29,186 bases of DNA from BS750m-G62 sp964577175. GTDB lineage: Bacteria > Planctomycetota > Phycisphaerae > FEN-1346. The DNA lies in NCBI GenBank assembly GCA_964577175.1, contig CAZNYC010000044.1, positions 1-29,186 of the forward strand, read 5' to 3'. Made by a program: the position numbers and the translations under genes. Under the pieces are notes generated by a model. The model worked only from the letters and a program-made list of their open reading frames with translations, ran no database searches and was not told the origin of the DNA. Within the stretch, counting starts at the first letter, position 1. Every line of letters begins with the position of its first letter. Shown piece by piece: positions 23,521 through 29,186 of the stretch.

Positions 23521-24255
23521 ATGGGACACGCACACCGCCTCGCCCTGGCGGCGGGGCTCCTGCTCGCCGTACACACCCCCGCGGCCGCCGACGTCGTGCA
23601 GGGCGACCTCTATCACCAGGACCTGCCGGACGGCCTGCTCGACCGTGTGGATGCGGCCTTCCCCGGCAACGGTCGCCTCGACCAAATGGACCCGGGGATG
23701 CTGACGACCGATGCGAATCTCCACCTGACCGAACCCGCGGTCGTTTCCATGACGTTCCTGGACGAGAAGGCCGGGTTCCGCAACGCCGTCGGCTACGTCA
23801 CATTCGACGACGCCGGCACGGTGCTGACGGAGGTGACGGTCTTCGAGGACTACTCCGAGGCCGACGGGGCCGGCGGGTTCCTCGTGCCCGGCGACACCAT
23901 CGACATCGGGCCGTTCGAGGCCGGCACGAACGTGGGGTTTTTCCTGGTGCCGAACGGCGACCCGTTCCGCGACCCCCACACGACGCTCAACGCGCTGAAC
24001 CCGGGCGGGGAGAATTACACGGGCTACTACTTGGATGAGGCGTCCGGCTACGGCGTGGTCGGGTTCGAGGACGTGGTCGGCAAGCCCGAATGGGGCCTGG
24101 GGTACGACGACGCACTGGTGGGGGTGCGGCGGAAGCCGGCCGGGGTGCCGGAGCCGGCCACCCTGGCCCTCTTGCTGACGGGGCTGGCGGGACTGCTCGG
24201 CCGCCGGGCCGGCGCCGGACGGACGCACACGAGGCACACGGGGAAAGGGAGTTAG
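23521..24255 (+). CDS. DUF4114-type PEP-CTERM protein
   Basis: 244 residues. Seen: a short signal peptide (HRLALAAGLLLAVHTPAAAD); a DUF4114-like domain with VSMTFLDEKAGFRNAVGYVTFDDAGTVLTEVTVFEDYSEADGAGGFLVPGDTIDIGPFEAGTNVGFFLVPNGDP and NYTGYYLDEASGYGVVGFED; and a C-terminal PEP-CTERM sorting signal, VPEPATLALLLTGLAGLLGRR, with a positively charged end. Exosortase systems cut such signals and attach the protein to the surface or release it. GAAGGAG lies upstream of the ATG. The next gene begins one base after its stop. No exosortase gene is in the window. Function of the DUF4114 domain is unknown. Confidence 0.85.
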   Translation: MGHAHRLALAAGLLLAVHTPAAADVVQGDLYHQDLPDGLLDRVDAAFPGNGRLDQMDPGMLTTDANLHLTEPAVVSMTFLDEKAGFRNAVGYVTFDDAGTVLTEVTVFEDYSEADGAGGFLVPGDTIDIGPFEAGTNVGFFLVPNGDPFRDPHTTLNALNPGGENYTGYYLDEASGYGVVGFEDVVGKPEWGLGYDDALVGVRRKPAGVPEPATLALLLTGLAGLLGRRAGAGRTHTRHTGKGS

Positions 24256-24256
24256 A

Positions 24257-25321
24257 ATGAAATATCCGCTTACCACAATCTGCTTTCTGGCGGCGGCCGT
24301 GGTGGCCGTCGCGCCGGCCGCCCGGGCCGGCATCATCCAGACCACGCCGGACGACTTCGCCGTCTTCGCCGGCGGCAGCCTGAGCCTGGACCGCGGCGCC
24401 GCCGTGACCGGCCCCGTGGGGGCGGTCGGCGGCGGGTACCTCGGCCGCGAGGTCCGGGTCTCCCAGGGCGTCTACTCGGGGTCGAACCTGAGTACCGGCC
24501 GCGACGTCGCCATCGACGGCGGCCTCGTCTCGGCGGATAACGTCTACCTGGACCGTGGCACGTCGGTGGCGACGATCGACAGCGGCGGCAGCGTGGGCCT
24601 CGGCGCCGGCGCGCAGGTGGGCGGCTACGTGGCGGCCGACGGCCGCGTCGACGTCCAGGGCGGCGCCCACGTCGGGGGCGACGTGAGTTACGGCACGGGC
24701 GAGTGGATCTCGCGCGGCGCCACCGTCGGCGGGACCGTCGCGCAGCGCCTGCGGACCGTCAACGCCTGGCAGACCACCCTGCCCGACGAGCCCGCCTGGT
24801 CCGGCGGCGGGAGCGGCGCCTGGTACGGCCGGGGCGAGGACGTGACCCTCGCGCCGGGCACCTACGGCTCCGTCAGCGCCGACCGCGACGCCACCGTCCG
24901 CCTCAGCGCCGGCACGTACGACCTGGGCAGCGCGTGGCTCGGCAAGGGCTCGGAAATCGTGGCCGACACGAGCGGCGGCGACGTCGTGCTGAACCTCTCC
25001 GGCAGCCTCAGCACCGACAGGGACGTGACGTTCACCAAGAGCGGCGGCGGGGGGCTGCTCGTCCGGGCCGACGATTTCATCTACCTGGGCACGGGCACCC
25101 GGGCGGAGGCGGCGTTCACGAGTTTCCGCCGGCTGGACGTGGACCGGGACGCCTCGATCACCGGCCGGCTGGAAGCGGCCGGCAACGTGTGGATCGGCCG
25201 GGAGACCAGCGTCAGCGGGACCTCGGGTAGCGGGCACCCGATTCCCGAGCCGGCGGCGATCGCGCTGCTGGCGGCCGGGGCGGCGGCGATGCTGCTGCGG
25301 CCGCGGCGGCGTCGAGGCTGA
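24257..25321 (+). CDS. PEP-CTERM beta-solenoid protein
   Basis: 354 residues. Signal peptide MKYPLTTICFLAAAVVAVAPAARA; then about 280 residues of short repeated beta turns rich in Gly, Val, Ser and Asp, with recurring DRG/GRD/DRD units (SLDRGAAV, TGRDVAID, YLDRGTSV, SADRDATV, STDRDVTF, DVDRDASI). The spacing suggests a beta-solenoid like bactofilin-type or polymer-forming proteins. The C-terminus IPEPAAIALLAAGAAAMLLRPRRRR is a PEP-CTERM signal. The only base between the two genes is an A, and GGGAG sits just upstream of this start within the first gene's end, so the two proteins are very likely co-translated. A surface structural or matrix role is inferred. A terminator-like palindrome follows at 25546. 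Confidence 0.85.
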   Translation: MKYPLTTICFLAAAVVAVAPAARAGIIQTTPDDFAVFAGGSLSLDRGAAVTGPVGAVGGGYLGREVRVSQGVYSGSNLSTGRDVAIDGGLVSADNVYLDRGTSVATIDSGGSVGLGAGAQVGGYVAADGRVDVQGGAHVGGDVSYGTGEWISRGATVGGTVAQRLRTVNAWQTTLPDEPAWSGGGSGAWYGRGEDVTLAPGTYGSVSADRDATVRLSAGTYDLGSAWLGKGSEIVADTSGGDVVLNLSGSLSTDRDVTFTKSGGGGLLVRADDFIYLGTGTRAEAAFTSFRRLDVDRDASITGRLEAAGNVWIGRETSVSGTSGSGHPIPEPAAIALLAAGAAAMLLRPRRRRG

Positions 25322-25377
25322 CGGGCGCGCGGCGGCGCCTCGCGGCGACTGAGGCCGGCGAAAGAAACCTTCATGCT

Positions 25378-25481
25378 TGTCATTCTGAGGAGGCCGTGAG
25401 GCCGACGAAGAATCTCGCCTTGCCAACGGCAACGACCAAGGCGAGATTCTTCGGCCTCGCAAGCGAGGCCTCAGAATGACA
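25378..25481. repeat. 104-bp inverted repeat with TGTCATTCTGAGG ends
   Basis: TGTCATTCTGAGG at the left and CCTCAGAATGACA at the right, with inner arms GAAGAATCTCG / CGAGATTCTTC and a central TTGCC.GGCAA. It is the same element as the centre of the composite repeats, here as an inverted pair. The other bases of the gap to 25650 hold no gene. Confidence 0.88.
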
Positions 25482-25545
25482 GTTCACATTGTTCTTGCCG
25501 GGCTCAGTAAACGGCCGCCCCCGCCCCCCACATTGTCCGCCATCG

Positions 25546-25574
25546 TTTAACTCCCGTCCGGACGGGGATTTAAA
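25546..25574. terminator. AT-flanked palindrome, possible bidirectional terminator
   Basis: A perfect 14-bp palindrome CCCGTCC/GGACGGG at 25553-25566 is flanked by TTTAA on the left and ATTTAAA on the right. It lies between the PEP-CTERM operon and the TPR gene. The T runs are short, so terminator activity is tentative. Confidence 0.4.
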
Positions 25575-25650
25575 GAAACCGCCCCCGGCCCCCCGTGTTT
25601 GATGCAGGGGACTGGCCTGCGCCACCGCGCATTTCCATGGGGGTACGCTC

Positions 25651-28600
25651 ATGATGCATCGACTTGTTTCGTTGCGACCGGCGACCGGACGCCGGCTCGC
25701 CTCCGTCCTGACGGCCGGGCTGCTGGTGTGCGCGGCCGGGGTCGCCCTGGGCGCCGAGCCCGACGAGAAGACCGCCACGGACGATTACAACATGGCCGCC
25801 TGGCTCTACGGGTCCAAGAAGTACGACCTGGCGGCGGAGGAGTTTGCGGCGTTCCTCGAGAAGCATCCGAAACACGAGAAGGCGCCGGACGCCCGCCTCG
25901 GCCTGGCCCGGGCCCTCCTGCACCAGGAGAAGCCGAAGGAGGCGGCCGCGGCGCTGGAGATGCTGCGCAAGAGCCATCCGGACTTCGACCGGATGGCGGT
26001 GGCCCTTTTCCACCTGGGGCAGGCCTACGCCGCCGCCGGCCGGCCGAAGGAAGCCGCCGCGGCCTACGAATCGCTCGTCAAGAAACATGGCGATCATTAC
26101 CTATCGAGTTGGTCGCGGGCCCGGCTGGGCGAGATGCGTCTGGCCGAGGGCGAGCACGCGGCCGCCGAGCAGGCCCTCGCGCCGCTCGTGGAGCGGTTCC
26201 TGACGGGCAAGAACGCCAAGAAGCATCTGAAGGCGGAGCAGGAGCGGCTCGGCGAGTCGGCCCCGCAGGTGGCCCGCCAGTTGGAGCCGCTGCTCCGACG
26301 GGCGCACCTGAACCTGGGCCTGGCGCGCCTGCGGGCGACGCAGTTCGACGCCGCCCGCCAGACGCTGGAGGAGTTCCTCTCGCTGGCTGGCAAGGATCCC
26401 CTGGCCGAGACCGCCCGCTTCTACCTGGCCCAGAGCCTGTACCGGCTGGAGCAGTACGACCGGGCGGCGGACGAGTATGAAGAGATCGCGAAGGACTCCA
26501 AGAGCCGCCTCGCACCCGACGCCGCCTTCGAACGGGCCCTCGCCCTGTACCGGGCCGAGAAGTACGAGGAGGCGGCCAAGGCGTTCGGGCAGGTCCGGGG
26601 ACGGTTCAAGGAGTCGCCCCACGCCGCCAAGGCCCGGCTGTACGAGGGCATCTGCCATTACCTGGACGAGGATTACAACCGGGCCGTCAGCCGCCTGAAG
26701 GAGGTCGGCGACAACGCCGAGGCCCGGTACTGGCTCGGCCGGGCGTACCTGAAGCAGGAGAAGGCGCCGGAGGCGCGGCAGGCGTTCGAGGCGGCGCTGT
26801 CGGCCGATGCGGACGGTCCACGGGCCGCCGACGCCCTCCTCGGCGTGGCCGACGCGCTGCTGGCCCAGGAGAAGTACGACGAGGCCGCCGACGCCTACAA
26901 GCGGTTCGCCTCGCAGTTCGGCGACCATCCGGACCTGGCCCGGGCGTTGTACTCGGCGGCGGCGTCGCTCTACCGGGCGGGGAAGTACGAGGATTCTGAG
27001 ACGTTCTGCGACCGGTTCCTCGCCGCCGCGCCGGACCACGACCTGGCGGCCCGCGTGCGGTTCATCTCCGGCGAGAACCGGTTCCTGACGGAGCAGTACG
27101 ACGAGGCCGCCAAGCGGTACCAGGCGCTGCTGGAGCAGCACGGCGACTCCGACGACGCCCCCGCCGCCCGCTTCCGCCTGGCGTGGGTCCGCTACTTCGA
27201 CGAGCAGTACGACGGGGCGCTGGCGCTGCTGGAGGCCATCGACGAGAAGAAGGCCGAGGAGCGGCTCCTGACCGACGCCGCCTACCTGCGCGGCAACTGC
27301 CTGATGGAACAGGAGAAGTTCAAGGAGGCCGCCGACGCCTTCAAGACGTATCTCGACGACAAGGATGCCAAACAGTACCGGGCGGATGCCCTGTTGAAGC
27401 GGGGCCTGGCGGCCAAGCGCGCCGGCACGGCCGACGACGCCGAGGACGCCCTCGAGCAACTCCTGGAGAAGCACGGCGACACGGCCATGGCGGCGGAGGC
27501 GGCCTACAACCTCGCCGAACTCCTTGCCGAGAAGAGCCCCGACAAGGCCGCCGACCTCTACCGCCGCGTCGCCGACACGCACAAGGACCATCGCCTCGCC
27601 CCGTACGCCCTGAGCGCCCTGGCGGACCTGGAGGCGAAACGCGACCGCCGCGACGAGGCGATCGCGGCCTACGGCCGGGTGGCCGAGCAGTATCCCGACG
27701 CCGACCTCGCCCCGCGGGCGCTGTACCGCAAGGCCACGCTCCTGGCCAAGGCCGGCAAGCACGCCGACGCCCGGACCGCCTTCGAGCAGGTGGCCGAGAA
27801 GTGGCCGGACCACGCCCTGGCGTCCGACGCGCTGCTGGGCCTGGGCCTGGCGCTGGAGGAGCAGAAGGCGTTCGAGGAGGCGGCCGGCGTCTTCCGCCGC
27901 CTCATCGAGAAGGCCGACGACGCCAAGACCCGCGAGCAGGCCACCTACGAACTCGCCTGGTCGCTCCAGCAGGCCGGCAAGACCGGCGAGGCCGCCGCCG
28001 CCTACAAGCAACTCGCCGACGCGTTCCCCGAGAGCCCGCTGGCGGCCGATGCGTACTTCCACCTGGCCGAGGTGCCGTACCGCGAGAAGGCCCACGCCAA
28101 GGCCGTCCCCCTGTACGAGAAGGCGCTGGCGGCCGGCGGCGACCGCCTCAAGGACAAGGTCCTGTACCGCCTGGGCTGGTGCAGGTGGGCCGAGAAGAAG
28201 TACGCGGAGGCGGCGGCGCTGTTCCATCGCCTCGTCAAGGAATGCCCGGAGAGCGACCTCCTGGCCGAGGCCCTCCTCCAGGCCGGCGAGGCGTACGCCA
28301 AGGCGGGCAAGCCGGCCGAGGCGATCCCGCTCCTGGAGAAACTGACCGACGAGACATACAAGGAATTCGATGACGCGGCCGAGGCCCGGTTCCGCCTGGG
28401 CGAGTGCCAGGCCATCCTCGGACGGGCCGACCAGGCCCTGCGGACCTTCACCGAAATGGAGAAGGCCTACCCGGACTACAAGCGGCCGGCAACGGTGCAG
28501 TTCCAGATCGGCAAGGCCCTCTACGACCTGAAACGCTACGAGCCGGCGCGCAAACGGTTCCGCCAGGCCCTGGCCCAGACCGACACCGAGACCGCCGCCA

Positions 28601-28851
28601 AGAGCCAGTTCTACATCGGCGAAACCTACCTGGCCGAGGACAACCCCCGCGAGGCCCTGAAGCCGTACCTGCGGGTCGTCGCCCTGTGGGCCGGGTACAC
28701 CGAGTGGGCCGCCGGCGCCCAGTTCGAGATCGGCAAATGTTACCAGGCCCTCGGCAAACCGGCGGACGCCCGCGAGGCCTTCAAAACGGTTGTCGAAAAG
28801 TACAAGGACACCAAGTGGGCCGAGCCGGCCCGCGAGCAGTTGAACCGTTAG
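25651..28851 (+). CDS. Exported TPR repeat protein, 1066 residues
   Basis: N-terminal signal peptide (RRLASVLTAGLLVCAAGVALGAE), then TPR or Sel1-like helical pairs almost to the end, each about 34-40 residues with W/Y-L-G-A pattern (for example AARFRLAWVRYFDEQYDGALALLEAI, KVLYRLGWCRWAEKKYAEAAALFHRLVKECPES, AAGAQFEIGKCYQALGKPADAREAFKTVVEKYKDT). The pattern resembles periplasmic YbgF/CpoB and BamD-type TPRs. It probably scaffolds a periplasmic or outer-membrane complex. Two start ATGs are adjacent (25651 and 25654); GGGGG lies eight bases upstream. The gene is followed 234 bp later by another exported protein. In related bacteria, long TPR proteins of this kind often sit next to ExbB/TolQ genes, but that is context only. 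Confidence 0.88.
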   Translation: MMHRLVSLRPATGRRLASVLTAGLLVCAAGVALGAEPDEKTATDDYNMAAWLYGSKKYDLAAEEFAAFLEKHPKHEKAPDARLGLARALLHQEKPKEAAAALEMLRKSHPDFDRMAVALFHLGQAYAAAGRPKEAAAAYESLVKKHGDHYLSSWSRARLGEMRLAEGEHAAAEQALAPLVERFLTGKNAKKHLKAEQERLGESAPQVARQLEPLLRRAHLNLGLARLRATQFDAARQTLEEFLSLAGKDPLAETARFYLAQSLYRLEQYDRAADEYEEIAKDSKSRLAPDAAFERALALYRAEKYEEAAKAFGQVRGRFKESPHAAKARLYEGICHYLDEDYNRAVSRLKEVGDNAEARYWLGRAYLKQEKAPEARQAFEAALSADADGPRAADALLGVADALLAQEKYDEAADAYKRFASQFGDHPDLARALYSAAASLYRAGKYEDSETFCDRFLAAAPDHDLAARVRFISGENRFLTEQYDEAAKRYQALLEQHGDSDDAPAARFRLAWVRYFDEQYDGALALLEAIDEKKAEERLLTDAAYLRGNCLMEQEKFKEAADAFKTYLDDKDAKQYRADALLKRGLAAKRAGTADDAEDALEQLLEKHGDTAMAAEAAYNLAELLAEKSPDKAADLYRRVADTHKDHRLAPYALSALADLEAKRDRRDEAIAAYGRVAEQYPDADLAPRALYRKATLLAKAGKHADARTAFEQVAEKWPDHALASDALLGLGLALEEQKAFEEAAGVFRRLIEKADDAKTREQATYELAWSLQQAGKTGEAAAAYKQLADAFPESPLAADAYFHLAEVPYREKAHAKAVPLYEKALAAGGDRLKDKVLYRLGWCRWAEKKYAEAAALFHRLVKECPESDLLAEALLQAGEAYAKAGKPAEAIPLLEKLTDETYKEFDDAAEARFRLGECQAILGRADQALRTFTEMEKAYPDYKRPATVQFQIGKALYDLKRYEPARKRFRQALAQTDTETAAKSQFYIGETYLAEDNPREALKPYLRVVALWAGYTEWAAGAQFEIGKCYQALGKPADAREAFKTVVEKYKDTKWAEPAREQLNR

Positions 28852-28874
28852 CACGACAACGCTAACTCGTGCGC

Positions 28875-29029
28875 GGCGGGTCTCCGCACCCGCCGGGCAG
28901 CCCCAAAAACGCCTTTTCGAGCGCGGTGGGTGCACAGACCCGCCGCTCAAAATAGCCGACTTGGCGTTGTAGTGCGAAAAGGCCGTTTCAATACCCTCGC
29001 CCCGGGCGGGAGAGGGCAGGGTGAGGGGG
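28875..29029. repeat. Three hairpin repeats after the TPR gene
   Basis: 28875-28894: GGCGGGT, six-base loop, ACCCGCC. 28923-28946: GCGGTGGGT and ACCCGCCGC with one T-G pair. 28994-29029: a CCCTCGCCCC...GAGAGGGCAGGGTGAGGGGG element like those found between genes in many bacteria. Confidence 0.75.
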
Positions 29030-29085
29030 ATGATCGCCAAGGATTCACCCTCATTAGTTGTTTCGCCTTTCGAAAGGAGATTTCC

Positions 29086-29186
29086 GTGACCAGCCGCCGC
29101 ACGTGTCTCCCGGCCGTCCTGGCGCTGCTGCTCGTGACGGCGCTCGCGGCGCCGTGGGCGGACGGGGCGGTCCCCGCCGGTGAGCC
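29086..29186 (+). CDS. Start of an exported protein, cut by the window edge
   Basis: GTG at 29086-29088 after AAAGGAG (seven-base spacing). The visible 33 residues read as a signal peptide: TSRRTCLPAVLALLLVTALAAPWADGAVPAGE, with a positive start, a hydrophobic core and an Ala-x-Ala region. The mature protein is outside the window. An ExbB/TolQ protein with signal peptide would fit the position after the TPR gene, but no residue seen proves it. Confidence 0.7.
   Translation, partial: MTSRRTCLPAVLALLLVTALAAPWADGAVPAGE

Noticed and set aside
26101..29040. 979-codon open frame on the minus strand
   Set aside because: It lies antisense to the TPR gene, which has a signal peptide and clear repeats. 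Its composition (Gly, Leu, Val, Arg) is what antisense to GC-rich TPR codons gives.

Overview
The window reads as part of a chromosome from a high-GC bacterium, most likely a planctomycete (Planctomycetota, Phycisphaerae-like) recovered as a draft or metagenome assembly. The signs are futalosine-pathway menaquinone genes (mqnA, mqnC), PEP-CTERM surface proteins, a long GreA fused to an N-terminal helical region, a very long TPR protein, genes spread over both strands, and gene gaps packed with short palindromic repeats. A run of 100 N at 8529-8628 is a scaffold gap inside one repeat cluster. No rRNA, tRNA, CRISPR array or transposase gene was seen.

Layout. 1-647 is the 3' end of a gene with ExbD/TolR-like domains. 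884-7436 is mainly a minus-strand menaquinone/nucleoside neighbourhood: mqnA, mqnC, a divergent HD-domain protein and a 6-oxopurine-type nucleoside phosphorylase. It is interrupted at about 3900-6500 by a lower-GC insertion carrying a restriction-modification-like module: a C-protein-type regulator with a recognisable C-box, an endonuclease III-like Fe-S HhH-GPD protein in the slot normally held by the restriction enzyme, and a convergent beta-class N4/N6 DNA methyltransferase. 7718-13672 holds a small lipoprotein, a LOG-family protein, rmuC and gyrB. 14195-22933 holds a TIM-barrel isomerase-like protein, greA, a Tat-exported metallophosphoesterase, an exported FN3/beta-helix protein and an exported 870-residue protein of probable glycoside hydrolase type. 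23521-25321 is a two-gene PEP-CTERM operon. 25651-28851 is a 1066-residue exported TPR protein, followed by the start of another exported protein.

The most interesting candidate is the 3.9-6.5 kb module. Gene order (C protein, then the HhH-GPD gene 16 bp later, then a convergent methyltransferase) is that of a C-controlled type II restriction-modification system. The gene in the R position is an apparently intact bifunctional DNA glycosylase/AP-lyase-like enzyme: catalytic Lys and Asp and a four-Cys Fe-S motif are all present. This suggests restriction by base excision with a fold different from the PabI family, but that is inference. The second main theme is the intergenic repeats. One family consists of hairpins whose stems vary with compensating changes while the five-base loop stays nearly constant, usually arranged as head-to-head pairs.
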